NCBI RefSeq assembly: GCF_003259955.1
Contig: NZ_QLMK01000008.1
Coordinates: 1-64,000, forward strand
DNA length: 64,000 bases
Direction of reading: 5' to 3'
Source: Falsochrobactrum ovis
GTDB taxonomy: Bacteria > Pseudomonadota > Alphaproteobacteria > Rhizobiales > Rhizobiaceae
Positions 36,065-45,834 of the stretch are shown piece after piece (within the stretch, counting starts at the first letter, position 1; each line of letters begins with the position of its first letter). The position numbers were made by a program, and so were the translations under genes. The notes beneath the pieces were generated by a model, which searched no databases, had not been told where the DNA came from, and was given only the letters and a program-made list of their open reading frames with translations.

Positions 36065-36949
36065 TTATTTTACGCCTGTCATGGTGATACCTTGAATGAA
36101 ACGCCGACGAGCCAAAATGAAACAGGCAACCAGTGGCGCTGTGAGAATAGTGGCAGCGGCGGTGAGGGCTCCGTAATTTGAACCGGTTTCAGCATCAGCG
36201 AAAAACAGCATGCCCAATGGGGGCGTTGCCAGTTGATTGTTAGAAATGACAATCAGCGGCCAATAAAGATCATTCCAGTGAGCGACCACCGAAAAGACCG
36301 AGAATGCAGCAATCGCTGGCATTGCACTTGGTGTCACGATGCGCCAAATAATTTCGAATTCGCCCATGCCATCTAGGCGGGCCGCGTCGATAATATCGTC
36401 GGGAAAGCTGCGGAAAAACTGCCGAAACAGAAAAATTGCAAAGGCAGACAGGAAAAAAGGCACCATCAGTGAGAAATAGCTATTCAACTGACCGAGCCAA
36501 GCAAGCGCAATATAAAGCGGCAGCGCCGGAACCTGAATGGGAATTGCCAGCGCCAGCAATATTAATATGAAAAGGAGATTGCGACCGGCAAACTTCAACT
36601 TAGCGAGCGCATAGGCGCAGGGAATTGCGATGAGCAATTGCACCACTAAGATTCCAACGCAGACAATGACACCATTGAGGGCAAAACGAAGAAGCGGCGC
36701 GCTATTGAGTGCGAAACTATAGTTTTCCAACCCATAAAATTGCATTGGCCACAACCGCAATTGTGCGCTGAAAATTTCATTAGGTGGTTTGATCGAGGTG
36801 ACCAACATCCAGACAAATGGCGCCACAATGAAAATGGCCCCGATTATCAAAATGCTATGGACGAGAAGAAAAGATAGCAGACGCCGAAATTGGACTGCCC
36901 TTTTCGAGCGCCCGGCGTAAGTGCGTCTGGATGTTGCTTGAACCGTCAT
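36065..36949 (-). CDS. CUT1 ABC transporter permease (MalG/UgpE type)
   Basis: This 294-residue permease has six hydrophobic segments and the EAA loop DAARLDGMGEFEIIWRIVTP. The long first cytoplasmic end (TSRRTYAGRSKRAVQFRR) is strongly basic, as expected for the inside. It ends RRRFIQGITMTGVK, the usual MalG-type tail. Its start overlaps the stop of the upstream permease (ATGA), and the binding-protein gene follows after 36 bp. Confidence 0.87.
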   Translation of the reverse strand: MTVQATSRRTYAGRSKRAVQFRRLLSFLLVHSILIIGAIFIVAPFVWMLVTSIKPPNEIFSAQLRLWPMQFYGLENYSFALNSAPLLRFALNGVIVCVGILVVQLLIAIPCAYALAKLKFAGRNLLFILILLALAIPIQVPALPLYIALAWLGQLNSYFSLMVPFFLSAFAIFLFRQFFRSFPDDIIDAARLDGMGEFEIIWRIVTPSAMPAIAAFSVFSVVAHWNDLYWPLIVISNNQLATPPLGMLFFADAETGSNYGALTAAATILTAPLVACFILARRRFIQGITMTGVK

Positions 36950-37866
36950 CAGTAATGCACTTTCTTATCAATGAGGAAGGTTTGCATTCCCGAGAAGATC
37001 AGGACAAATACGAGAAAAACCAATGTCAGTGCAGCCGCATAGGCAGTCGAGAAATACTGAAAACCTTCAAGATAGATCGCGTAAAGAATGACTTCTGTCG
37101 ATCCTTGTGGTCCGCCCCGCGTCATCGCGACAACCGTATCAAAGACTTTGAAAGCGGTGATCGAAGTGGTGATCAGCACGAACATGGTGGTCGGCCCGAG
37201 CATCGGCCAGGTTACGGTCAAAAAGCGGTCTATCGGACCTGCAATACCGTCTATTTCCGCAGCTTCGTAAAGGTCTTTAGGAATGGTGGAAAGCCCTGCA
37301 AGGAATAGCACCATATTAAAGCCAACCAACTGCCATATGCCAATGACCGCTAATGTGGGCAGTGCATAGACTGGATCACTCAAAAAGTTGATTGGTTGGA
37401 AGCCCATCATGGTGATGATTGCATTGATCGGCCCCAAGGAAGGATGGAGAAGAAATTTCCAAACCGAGGCCATTGCAATAAGCGTTGCTGTGACGGGTAG
37501 GAAGAATATCACTTCATAAATTGGTCGGCTCTTTGTGCGCCCATGCACCAAAAGGGCAAAAAGCAGTCCAAATCCCACGGAACCGGGAACGACAATGGCT
37601 ACATAAATGAAGGTATTTACCATAGATCGCCGAAAGGCATCGTCTTGCATGGCGTTGGCAAAATTCTTCAAACCAATAAAATTCAACGACAAATCGCCAA
37701 ACTGGTAGTCGGTGAGGCTCAGCACTGCCAGCACGAGTAATGGGATAATATGGAGCAATAAAAGGAGCAAAAATGCCGGGGCGGCAAATCCAAACCCTCT
37801 TATCTTTTCGATGAATTCCCGAAACGCCACATTGTTGTTTCTGGCTATACCAGCATTTTCAACCAT
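36949..37866 (-). CDS. CUT1 ABC transporter permease (MalF/UgpA type)
   Basis: This 305-residue permease has six hydrophobic segments and the EAA loop EAAEIDGIAGPIDRFLTVTWP. DTVVAMTRGGPQGSTEV is a common MalF/UgpA stretch. The gene overlaps the upstream ATPase gene by eight bases and the next permease by a few bases, showing a tightly packed operon. It should form the channel with the MalG-type protein. Confidence 0.87.
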   Translation of the reverse strand: MVENAGIARNNNVAFREFIEKIRGFGFAAPAFLLLLLLHIIPLLVLAVLSLTDYQFGDLSLNFIGLKNFANAMQDDAFRRSMVNTFIYVAIVVPGSVGFGLLFALLVHGRTKSRPIYEVIFFLPVTATLIAMASVWKFLLHPSLGPINAIITMMGFQPINFLSDPVYALPTLAVIGIWQLVGFNMVLFLAGLSTIPKDLYEAAEIDGIAGPIDRFLTVTWPMLGPTTMFVLITTSITAFKVFDTVVAMTRGGPQGSTEVILYAIYLEGFQYFSTAYAAALTLVFLVFVLIFSGMQTFLIDKKVHY

Positions 37867-39046
37867 GGCTCACTCTTCCCGATGCGGAGATTTTCTTGAC
37901 TTCACCCTGCTGCTGAACCCGTTGGCCATCTGGTCCGAAGACATGACAAGATGCAGGTTCAAATGCCAGTCTTGCAGCTTCTCCCTCAGCCAAGTCCGGG
38001 AAACGAGCTTGGGTTCGCGTAACAAGCCCTGTTCCTTCCAGGCCCTTTACATCGAAATGGTAAAGCAGCTCCGCTCCAAGGTTTTCGATCCGGCGTAGGC
38101 AAGCCTCGAATGAATAACCAGTCTCTATCTCATCAGTTACAGGGTGGATGTTTAAATTTTCTGGCCGTATGCCGAGCGTTATTTGGGTGCCTTGGGGCAA
38201 ATCAACGATGATACCAACATCTTTCCCTTCTATTTCAACCCGGCCAGACGATCCGACATGGGCAGGCATCGTATTGATAATGGGACTGCCAATAAAACGA
38301 GCTACTTCCAGATTAGCGGGCGTTTCATAAAGTTCGGCAGGAGTGCCAAGCTGTTGTATTCTCCCGCCATCCATCATTGCTACTCGATCTGACATGGTCA
38401 TGGCTTCGACCTGGTCATGGGTGACATAGATGAAGGTGGCACCCATTCTCCGGTGCAGGTCTGTCAGTTCCGTACGCATATGGACGCGTAATTTGGCATC
38501 CAGATTGGATAAAGGTTCGTCCATCAGGAACGCGTAAGGATCCCGCACCATTGCTCGGCCCAGCGCTACGCGTTGTCGCTGCCCGCCTGAGAGTTGGGCT
38601 GGTTTGCGATGCAACAAAGTGTCGATTTTCAGCAATTCGGCAACGGATACAACCTGATCCGTAATTTCGCGCATCACGTTTCGCCGACGTGGCGAGAGAT
38701 GCTTTATCAGAGGTAATCGTTCGAACAGGTTAAGTTTCTGCACCGTCAGCGGTACGGCGATATTATCGAAGACCGTCATATGCGGGTACAGCGCATAACT
38801 TTGGAAAACCATCGAAAGCTGGCGTTCGTGCGGACGCAAATGATCTACGGTTCGACCCTCTACCGCGATGGTTCCCGAAGTCTGGCGCTCAAGTCCCGCA
38901 ATAATGCGGATCAGAGTAGATTTACCGCAGCCAGAAGGGCCCACAAGGGTGAGAAATTCGCCGTCACGAATGGAAATATTTATGTCCTCGAGAACCTTTT
39001 GGCTTCCGAATGACTTGGTGATATTTTGAATATCAACCTGCGACAA
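37859..39046 (-). CDS. CUT1 ABC transporter ATP-binding protein (UgpC/MalK type)
   Basis: This ATPase has 395 residues if started at TTG 39046, the choice supported by GGAGGAAAGCC just before it; GTG 39079 is an alternative. It has Walker A GPSGCGKST, signature LSGGQRQRVALGRAM, Walker B FLMDEPLSNLDAKLR and VTHDQVEAMT. An insert of about 20 residues after NIAVPLTVQKLN (around LFERLPLIKHLSPRRR) lengthens the helical domain compared with its two paralogues here. A C-terminal regulatory domain (LGIRPENLNIHP) follows. It powers the two permeases downstream. Confidence 0.86.
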   Translation of the reverse strand: MSQVDIQNITKSFGSQKVLEDINISIRDGEFLTLVGPSGCGKSTLIRIIAGLERQTSGTIAVEGRTVDHLRPHERQLSMVFQSYALYPHMTVFDNIAVPLTVQKLNLFERLPLIKHLSPRRRNVMREITDQVVSVAELLKIDTLLHRKPAQLSGGQRQRVALGRAMVRDPYAFLMDEPLSNLDAKLRVHMRTELTDLHRRMGATFIYVTHDQVEAMTMSDRVAMMDGGRIQQLGTPAELYETPANLEVARFIGSPIINTMPAHVGSSGRVEIEGKDVGIIVDLPQGTQITLGIRPENLNIHPVTDEIETGYSFEACLRRIENLGAELLYHFDVKGLEGTGLVTRTQARFPDLAEGEAARLAFEPASCHVFGPDGQRVQQQGEVKKISASGRVSHG

Positions 39047-39109
39047 AGGCTTTCCTCCAATTGCCTTATCCACGCTCACGACCTTTATCGTTCCGAACGT
39101 GGTTTATGT

Positions 39110-39925
39110 TTACCGAGGTGGGTAGACTTCAGCGACGACATCATCGATCCACATCTCTTTGAGCTGTGGCAAGTGGATGCGTTCAAAAGTAACGTCCCGG
39201 CCAGAAAATATATATTTCACTGCTCCGAGTAGTTTTTCCCCACCAAGCGGGGGTTGCATTTGCGGGCCAACGACGAATGCCGCCGCAGGACACCAGACAA
39301 ATTGTATGCCATCCAGCGTGAAATCATGGGAAAGATGTAGATGCCCGCTAGCAATCAGACCGACGTCGAAGCGTTCGGCTAGCTTGTGTAAACGAGCGCG
39401 GGGACCCGCTTTCACTGACCAATAGCCATTATCGGCATCGTTCCAATTATTGATAAAAAGAGGTTGATGGGTAAACCAAGCAATACGGCGGCCTTCGGCC
39501 TCACTCATCTGTTTTTCGAGCCAGCGGAATTGTGTTTCCTCTTCCGGGAGATCGGAGCTGAAAATCATCGAATTGAATCCGAGCAAGCGCCAGTCTTCAA
39601 TATCTTTGACCCAATGATCAGCGCCAAAATAGCGGTTCCACCGATCCAACCTGTCTACATTAGTAGGCTGATGCTGATTCTTTGGTTCGCCAACGTCGTG
39701 GTTGCCCGGGGTTACGAGCAGAGGGGCTGCAAGCTCTTCCATAAGCTCAGTGCAAAATGAGAAATCCTCTTCCACATCGGCACCGTCGACGCTGATATCT
39801 CCCGTATGGATGATCAAATCAGGCGCTTGAGTGGAAAGCCAAGCAGCTAAAGGCTCCCAATTCTCGTTAAAATGAGTTTTGTCACGACCAAGATGCGTAT
39901 CGGTAATTTGTATTACACAAACCAT
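39110..39925 (-). CDS. Metallophosphoesterase (GpdQ/cyclic-nucleotide phosphodiesterase type)
   Basis: This 271-residue calcineurin-like phosphoesterase has the full metal-binding set: DTHLG (DxH), GDISVDG (GDxx), TPGNHDVG (GNHD), then FTHQPLF and SGHLHLS. Class III phosphodiesterases such as GpdQ split glycerophosphodiesters and cyclic nucleotides. No signal peptide is present, so it acts in the cytoplasm on imported substrate. It sits between the HAD phosphatase gene and the ATPase gene in the same operon, which supports uptake of a phosphodiester. Confidence 0.84.
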   Translation of the reverse strand: MVCVIQITDTHLGRDKTHFNENWEPLAAWLSTQAPDLIIHTGDISVDGADVEEDFSFCTELMEELAAPLLVTPGNHDVGEPKNQHQPTNVDRLDRWNRYFGADHWVKDIEDWRLLGFNSMIFSSDLPEEETQFRWLEKQMSEAEGRRIAWFTHQPLFINNWNDADNGYWSVKAGPRARLHKLAERFDVGLIASGHLHLSHDFTLDGIQFVWCPAAAFVVGPQMQPPLGGEKLLGAVKYIFSGRDVTFERIHLPQLKEMWIDDVVAEVYPPR

Positions 39926-40082
39926 TACATTGGCACTCCGCTAACGGATATAGTGTCATGCGCTAATTTACATTTGTCTGTTAAGGTTTGCAAATGCACT
40001 GCTTGCTTTGCAGGATATTTTGATTCCATTTCGGACCTTAAATCTCGGTCTTTTAGCGCCGCCAAGCATGAGTAGCACATGG

Positions 40083-40823
40083 TCATTTTTTACCCAGCAT
40101 AAGATTTATCGATTGTAGCGCGGCTGGCAGTTCGGCTGCGCCTTCGACAACGATTTGGGCGCCATCAGCAGATAGTAACGGCGCTCGACCGGGCCGCGGA
40201 TCGAGCGGATCGACAAAACCTATCGCCATCATACCAGCCGAGACAGCCGCAGACACGCCATGGGGGCTATCGTCGATCATCACGCAGCGTTCAGGCCGCA
40301 CACCGAATTTTTCCGCACATAGCTGAAGCAAGTCAGGGGCGGGCTTGGGTCTTGCGACCATTTCTGCGCTAAAAATATGAGGATCGAACTGATCCCACAG
40401 CGGTAGCCTACCCAGACTTTCGCGCAATCTCTCCAAAGTACTGTTTGAAGCAACGCATTTGGGCCGGTCGATACTGTTTACAATTTCGAAAATACCGGGC
40501 ATCGGCTCAAGTGAGCGGGCAAACTCGGCAAAAAGCCCTGCATGCCAATTTTTAAACCGGGCGTCGATGTCCGTAAGGCCGTATTCCTTCTCGCATATGG
40601 CTCGGATGATAGATTCCGAACTGCCGGTAAATTTCACATGCGCCTCTTCCGCGGAAATGGAAACACCGGCATCCTGTAGCATTTCTGCCAGTGTCCGGCT
40701 TGCAATGGGTTCACTGTTGATTAGCACACCATCGCAATCGAAAATCACCAGGTCGATATTATTAAGCGGGCCAATAGCCTCGGCATCTCTCTTCAACATA
40801 TCAGCTAAGTTCGTCTCACACAT
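40083..40823 (-). CDS. HAD-superfamily phosphatase/phosphoglucomutase-like hydrolase
   Basis: This 246-residue HAD hydrolase of subfamily IA has motif I FDCDGVLINSE near residue 30, motif II Ser/Thr in VASNSTLERL, the Lys in RPKPAPD and motif IV MIDDSPHGVSAAVSAGM. The cap is of the beta-phosphoglucomutase/phosphatase type. It leads the leftward operon and is divergent from the SorC regulator. A phosphatase acting after the phosphodiesterase, freeing a polyol or sugar, is a reasonable guess. An internal ATG nine codons in is an alternative start. Confidence 0.82.
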   Translation of the reverse strand: MCETNLADMLKRDAEAIGPLNNIDLVIFDCDGVLINSEPIASRTLAEMLQDAGVSISAEEAHVKFTGSSESIIRAICEKEYGLTDIDARFKNWHAGLFAEFARSLEPMPGIFEIVNSIDRPKCVASNSTLERLRESLGRLPLWDQFDPHIFSAEMVARPKPAPDLLQLCAEKFGVRPERCVMIDDSPHGVSAAVSAGMMAIGFVDPLDPRPGRAPLLSADGAQIVVEGAAELPAALQSINLMLGKK

Positions 40824-40942
40824 TGCCGGTTTCCAACGGAACGCGATGTTTCATTGGCCCGTGATAGAGAGCACAGACCGAATTCGACACTTGTCGAATC
40901 CTGAGAGCATTTCGCGATTCCTCCTCACTTGCCGCAGAGTAC

Positions 40943-40990
40943 TCATTATCTTTCATATGTAAACAGGCATTTACATATGAAAGATAATGA
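40943..40990. promoter_or_regulatory. Long perfect palindrome, probable SorC-regulator operator
   Basis: Two perfectly complementary 21-base arms (40943-40963 and 40970-40990) flank CAGGCA. The arms begin TCATTATCTTTCATATG and end GATAATGA. Each contains TTTCATATGTAAA, itself nearly symmetric around CATATG, so the site looks like two regulator boxes in inverted order. It lies in the 266-bp gap between the HAD-led operon (leftward) and the SorC gene (rightward), about 100 bp before the latter. Confidence 0.75.
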
Positions 40991-41089
40991 TGGGCAGATG
41001 CACGCAGTTGAATTTCGTGCTACTCGCTGGAAATAATAATCCCGGCTTTCCGATCGTCCCTAGAACTCGACATGATTTGCGAGGACTGA

Positions 41090-42094
41090 ATGACAAGCGA
41101 CAGAGTTGTTTCCCGAATGATGGCTGCGTCCTCTGATGAGCAAATGCAGGTACGGGTGGTTTGGCTTTATTATATGGAAGGCTGCACTCAGTTAGAGATT
41201 GCAGATATGCTTTCAACCAATCGTTTGCGTGTAAACAAGATCATTGCCGAAGCGCGCAAGTCAGGATTGGTAACAATAACTCTAAATTCGAAGCTAAAAT
41301 CCTGTGTCGAGCTTGAACAGCAGCTCATGGCAGAGTTTTCCCTCAACCATGTAACGATCATCCCCACTCCGGAAAATCCAAAGTTAATTCCGGCGCTGTT
41401 GGGCCAGGCGACAGCGGATTATCTTGTGCAGCAGATCAATACGACAAAAATTACCGGCCTTGGCGTCGGCTGGGGCGCGACGCTGCGGGAAATGGTCAGG
41501 TGTATACCGGCATTAAAACGACCGGAAATATGCGTTAATTCGGTTATGGGCGGGCTTACTCATGGTATTGAAATCAATACATTCGATATAGCGAGCGATT
41601 TGGCGCGCCAGTTGAATGCTCAATGTGCATATCTTGCGGCACCAATTTACGCTGGAAGCGCGCGGTCGCGCGATGCGATTATAAGTCAGGATGTTTTCGA
41701 AGAAGCTTTTCGCCGTATTAAGACCAATGATATAATGGTTCTTACCATAGGAGATATGACAGATAGTTCGCTCCTGATGCGCTATGGTCTTCCAACCGAT
41801 GTGACAGTGGATGAACTTTTGGCTGCGGGCGCATGTGGCGACGTTGTTGCGCAATTTATCGATTGCTACGGAAAGCCTATCAAACATTCCATCAATGAAC
41901 GTGCTATTGCTCCCTCATTCGAGGAGCTCCGAAAAGTCCCACGAGTTGTTTTCACCTCGGGGGGATTAAACAAAGCTAATGCCATTGCGGCAGTTCTTCT
42001 TGCGGGAATCGGCAATGTGCTTTTTTGTGATGAAAAGACAGCCCGGCGCGCGAGAAAAATTGCTCTAAGGCTCAAAAAGCAGCAGCGCGGCTAA
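41090..42094 (+). CDS. SorC/DeoR-like sugar-binding transcriptional regulator
   Basis: This 334-residue regulator has a helix-turn-helix at about residues 22-60 (VVWLYYMEGCTQLEIADML and RLRVNKIIAEARKSGLV) and a large effector domain related to sugar isomerases with GLGVGWGATLREMV and FTSGGLNKANAIAAVLLAG. This is the SorC family, which includes EryD of the Brucella erythritol operon. It most likely controls the divergent transporter/phosphodiesterase operon through the palindrome at 40943. The ligand would be a phosphorylated sugar or polyol. Confidence 0.87.
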   Translation: MTSDRVVSRMMAASSDEQMQVRVVWLYYMEGCTQLEIADMLSTNRLRVNKIIAEARKSGLVTITLNSKLKSCVELEQQLMAEFSLNHVTIIPTPENPKLIPALLGQATADYLVQQINTTKITGLGVGWGATLREMVRCIPALKRPEICVNSVMGGLTHGIEINTFDIASDLARQLNAQCAYLAAPIYAGSARSRDAIISQDVFEEAFRRIKTNDIMVLTIGDMTDSSLLMRYGLPTDVTVDELLAAGACGDVVAQFIDCYGKPIKHSINERAIAPSFEELRKVPRVVFTSGGLNKANAIAAVLLAGIGNVLFCDEKTARRARKIALRLKKQQRG

Positions 42095-42147
42095 CCGATG
42101 CGATTTTGCAATAGAGCGTGATCTTAATAGGATTTCATTTAAAGTAG

Positions 42148-43524
42148 TCACAATAGGGACATTGTATTCTTCAGCCACTCCCTTTCGTACTCGGCATAAA
42201 GCGAAGATTCAGCTTGGTAAATCTTGCCTCTGATGGCAGGGAGATGTGCACCGGCAAGCAGGCCAGCCCCAAGTGACGTGCCGGTGGACCCTCTTATCGC
42301 TTCCACCGATTTACGCGAAAAATTTGCCAGTGCCTGAGTATAGATAGGGTTCGCGGCAAAAGGCCCTTCTACGATGATCGGACCGCAAGCACCCAATAAT
42401 TGCAGGCAGGTGCGCGTCATCAGCGCGGCATAGAGAGAGGCGGCGACATAGAGTTCTGACTGGCTTGCGGTGCTAGAGTTAAGCCAGCGCAGATGTGAAT
42501 TTGGATAAGGGCCGCAGCCTGGTACCGCCGAAGGCACAGCCATGATGCGCTTTTCTATTACCTGTGAAATGAGTTGCGCAAGATCGGCGCCCACTGGCAG
42601 TTTGGGCTTTAATCCTTCGGTCATAAGCTCAAATTCGCGACCACCCATATAGCGGGCCGAAGGAATAGCTTTTCCATAAGCATCAATATTGGCGAGCATA
42701 TCCCGCTTTGGATCCAGCCTGTCCAAATCGCCACCAACGGCAAAGCTGACAATCCAGGTTCCGGATGACACGACTGAAAATGGTTGCTTCCGGCTCATCA
42801 AATGTGGAAGCAAAGAAGCATTGGAATCATGAATGCCACAATGAACTGGAATAGGTTTTTCCAGTCCGATTTTCGCAGCTATTTCCGGTAAAACGAGACC
42901 AAGCCTGTCAAAAGCGGAGCGCAAAGGTGGGATTTTATCGCGGATATTCAACCGGTCCACAAGTGATGAGAATTTTGCTGACTTTGGAAGCCATAAATCG
43001 GTATGACAGCCAAGCGAGGTAATTTCAGTTGCTGCGCAGCCGGTTAGCCGCCATGCCCAATATTGCGGATAGGTAAGAAGAAATTTGGCCTGAGCGAATT
43101 CAGCAGGAAAAGTTTTACTTAGAAAATAAAGTTGTAATCCTAAATTTAAACCATGGGATAAAGAAGGCGAGTAGGTTTCTTTAAAATCTGGCTTGATAGC
43201 TTTATATTCGTTGCGGATTTCGTCAGTAAAATTGAATTCATAATCCAGCATGGGCAAAGCCAGATTGCCATCCTCTCTAACGAGAACTGCTGATGCTCCA
43301 TGCGTTGTGATTGAGATGGAATCAAATCCCGGGTCATGGGCGAAAGAAGTAAGACTTTTTAAAAAAAATCGCCATAATGCTTCAATATCGTAATGCGGAT
43401 ACGGGCCAGAGTGCACCACCGCGTTGGGTATGCGTTGAGATGCAATTTCTTCGCCGGAACTGGCATCCAGAACGACTAGTTTTGCATTTGTTTTGCCTAT
43501 ATCGAGAATGGCGATATGTTTCAT
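42148..43524 (-). CDS. rhaK: L-rhamnose catabolism sugar kinase RhaK (FGGY family)
   Basis: This 458-residue FGGY kinase has the start [17 protein letters not shown] and [16 protein letters not shown], with the late [16 protein letters not shown]. In Rhizobium leguminosarum RhaK phosphorylates L-rhamnulose (or rhamnose) and is also needed for activity of the rhamnose ABC transporter. The gene order rhaQ-rhaU-rhaK matches that species. Its start overlaps the rhaU stop by four bases. It is the last gene of the leftward rha operon. Confidence 0.9.
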   Translation of the reverse strand: MKHIAILDIGKTNAKLVVLDASSGEEIASQRIPNAVVHSGPYPHYDIEALWRFFLKSLTSFAHDPGFDSISITTHGASAVLVREDGNLALPMLDYEFNFTDEIRNEYKAIKPDFKETYSPSLSHGLNLGLQLYFLSKTFPAEFAQAKFLLTYPQYWAWRLTGCAATEITSLGCHTDLWLPKSAKFSSLVDRLNIRDKIPPLRSAFDRLGLVLPEIAAKIGLEKPIPVHCGIHDSNASLLPHLMSRKQPFSVVSSGTWIVSFAVGGDLDRLDPKRDMLANIDAYGKAIPSARYMGGREFELMTEGLKPKLPVGADLAQLISQVIEKRIMAVPSAVPGCGPYPNSHLRWLNSSTASQSELYVAASLYAALMTRTCLQLLGACGPIIVEGPFAANPIYTQALANFSRKSVEAIRGSTGTSLGAGLLAGAHLPAIRGKIYQAESSLYAEYEREWLKNTMSLL

Positions 43525-43841
43525 GGCATATGAAAAACGGGTTTGAGGTCAATGGAAGCTGGCGAATTATCGGGATTTGTCGCCATAATGTCCGCCATAT
43601 AAGCCCACCATTTTTTCATTACTGGATGATCGGGCAGGGCGGACATTTTATGATCTGCTGTGCGTGTCAGCACACCAAATAGGCAATTGGTTTCTTCGTC
43701 AAAATAGATGGAATAATCTGAAATGCCGGCGTCCCGTAGGAGAGAAACGAGCTCTGGCCATATATTATCGTGACGACGCCGATATTCTGCTTCCATTCCG
43801 GCATTAAGCTTCATCCGAAATGCATAACGTTCTTGTGTCAT
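43521..43841 (-). CDS. rhaU: L-rhamnose mutarotase
   Basis: This 106-residue protein has the RhaU/RhaM signature: [23 protein letters not shown] with the catalytic His (cited in part), [11 protein letters not shown], and [11 protein letters not shown]. It interconverts alpha- and beta-L-rhamnose after uptake. It overlaps rhaQ upstream and rhaK downstream by four bases each. The layout is identical to the rhizobial locus. A paralogue is at 23970. Confidence 0.93.
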   Translation of the reverse strand: MTQERYAFRMKLNAGMEAEYRRRHDNIWPELVSLLRDAGISDYSIYFDEETNCLFGVLTRTADHKMSALPDHPVMKKWWAYMADIMATNPDNSPASIDLKPVFHMP

Positions 43842-44836
43842 TCTGCACGCCTCACTTTGAATTGCCTAAGAATGGTAGGCAGTGAAATTGTGATGATCAG
43901 TAGCAAGCCAATGAAGATTGACATCACAATGCCCGGTACGTTGAGCAAGCCGAGGCCAAAAGTGACCAGCCCCATAACAAATGCGGCGATCACCACGCCG
44001 AAAATTGTGCCTGAGCCGCCCAAGATTGAGACACCGCCAAGCACGACCATAGTTATAATTTCCAATTCCCATCCTTGTGCGATGGATGGGCGGGTAGACC
44101 CTAAACGCGAGGTGAGGCAGACGGCAGCAATTCCGCTCATAAGCCCGGTGAGCAGAAATAGGGTAAATTTCGTTCTTTCGACGGGAATGCCTGAAAACCG
44201 GGCTGCGAACTCATTGTTGCCTATGGCATAGACACGTCTACCGAAGCTGGTTGCGTGGAGCAGAACCCCAAAAACGACCGCAAAAAGCACAAATAATGCG
44301 AATTCAAACGAGATAACCCAAAAAATATAGCCCTGGCCAAAATAGGCGAAACTTTCTGGATAACCACCAAAAGCCTTATCGCCGAGAACAATATAGGAAA
44401 TGCCTCGAAACAGGCTCATCGTGCCAATGGTCACGACAATTGAAGGTAGTCTCAGGCCAGAAACTAGACCACCATTCACCGCGCCGCAAATCAGACCCGT
44501 CCCGATGCCAATCATCGCCAAGCCAGATGTGCCGACGCCTAGCTGAGCAGCAGCGCCCATGGCTGTTGATGCAAGTGCGATAATGGCGGCAACCGATAGG
44601 TCGATTTCCCCAGAGATGATGAGCAGTGTCATCGCAAAAGCGATCATTGCTTTCTCTGTGAAATTAAAGGTCGCATCTGAAAGGTTCCAGGCATTTAGAA
44701 AGTAAGGGGAAGCGAAAGAATTGATGATAAAAATCGCTATCGCAACGCTTAGCAATAGCATTTCCCAGCTTCCGAAAAAGCGCGACAGAGGTGTGCCCAA
44801 GCGATCAGGAATATAACGGTGCTGCTCGTTACTCAT
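43838..44836 (-). CDS. rhaQ: Rhamnose ABC transporter permease RhaQ
   Basis: This 332-residue CUT2 permease has hydrophobic segments throughout, [18 protein letters not shown] as the family motif and [18 protein letters not shown] late. Rhamnose systems use two different permeases, RhaP and RhaQ. The four-base overlap with rhaP upstream and rhaU downstream fits a single coupled operon. Confidence 0.9.
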   Translation of the reverse strand: MSNEQHRYIPDRLGTPLSRFFGSWEMLLLSVAIAIFIINSFASPYFLNAWNLSDATFNFTEKAMIAFAMTLLIISGEIDLSVAAIIALASTAMGAAAQLGVGTSGLAMIGIGTGLICGAVNGGLVSGLRLPSIVVTIGTMSLFRGISYIVLGDKAFGGYPESFAYFGQGYIFWVISFEFALFVLFAVVFGVLLHATSFGRRVYAIGNNEFAARFSGIPVERTKFTLFLLTGLMSGIAAVCLTSRLGSTRPSIAQGWELEIITMVVLGGVSILGGSGTIFGVVIAAFVMGLVTFGLGLLNVPGIVMSIFIGLLLIITISLPTILRQFKVRRAE

Positions 44837-45831
44837 GTGGCTGCCTCCTCGTAAGTTTTTGCCGCCTTATCGCGCAATATGATGCGGCCGCTCCGCTTTT
44901 CTTGTCGCGCATTAAAGATGACGGCAAGGATGATCACGGAACCTGAAATCGCCATCTGCCAGAAGGGAGAAATGTTAATTACAGGGAGAGCGTTTTTGAT
45001 TATGCCAAGGAACAACGCGCCCAGCACAGCGCCAGCAACGGAGCCAATGCCGCCGAGTATGGAAATCCCGCCAATAACACAGGCTGCAACGCTGTCTAGC
45101 TCAAAACCAGCGGCGATATCGACAGAAGCGACGGCATAGCGCGAGACCCAAAGATAACCGCATAGCCCAGCCAAAGCGCCGGAAAGCACAAAGGCAAAGA
45201 ACCGAGTGCGCCCGACATCAATGCCGGTATAAACAGCGGCTGTGGGGTTTCCACCAGATGCGTATAGCGCGCGCCCGAAAAAACTGCGTGTCATGATGAT
45301 ATGGATTGCAATTATGATGAAAATTGCGGTCCAGCCGAGTAATGGAAGGCCGAATAATAGGCTTCGCGGCGTATTAAGAAAGGATGCGGTCATCTGGTGG
45401 GCATTCACCCAGGAGCCGCCGGAAAGAACAAAGGCCATGCCACGGTAGATCGTAAGTGTGCCGAGCGTCACCACGATTGCCGGAATATTGAGTTTCCATA
45501 CAAGAATTCCGTTGATGGCCCCAAGAATCGCGCCAATTCCTATCGCTGAGATGATCAGAAAAACTAACGGTAGTTCGGGAAAAGCTGCGTTTAGCATCGC
45601 GACTGCCATGCCGGTAAAGGCAAGATTTGCGGCAACCGACAAGTCAATCGCCTTGGTGAGAATGACAGCCATTTGCCCAAGTGCGATAATGATCAAGATT
45701 GAGGTATCGTTAAAAATAATTGCAAGGTTACTCGGACTAGCAAAGCCCGGCGCGCGACTGGCAAAAAGCCCTATCATAACTCCAATGATGATAAGGAGCA
45801 GAAGTTCACGCTGCTTGAGCAACTGTTTCAT
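44833..45831 (-). CDS. rhaP: Rhamnose ABC transporter permease RhaP
   Basis: This 332-residue CUT2 permease has LTKAIDLSVAANLAFTGMAVAM as the family motif (cited from the central region) and CVIGGISILGGIGSVAGAV. It follows the ATPase gene rhaT after three bases and overlaps rhaQ. It forms the heterodimeric inner-membrane channel with RhaQ for L-rhamnose. Confidence 0.9.
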   Translation of the reverse strand: MKQLLKQRELLLLIIIGVMIGLFASRAPGFASPSNLAIIFNDTSILIIIALGQMAVILTKAIDLSVAANLAFTGMAVAMLNAAFPELPLVFLIISAIGIGAILGAINGILVWKLNIPAIVVTLGTLTIYRGMAFVLSGGSWVNAHQMTASFLNTPRSLLFGLPLLGWTAIFIIIAIHIIMTRSFFGRALYASGGNPTAAVYTGIDVGRTRFFAFVLSGALAGLCGYLWVSRYAVASVDIAAGFELDSVAACVIGGISILGGIGSVAGAVLGALFLGIIKNALPVINISPFWQMAISGSVIILAVIFNARQEKRSGRIILRDKAAKTYEEAAT

Positions 45832-45834
45832 TGA

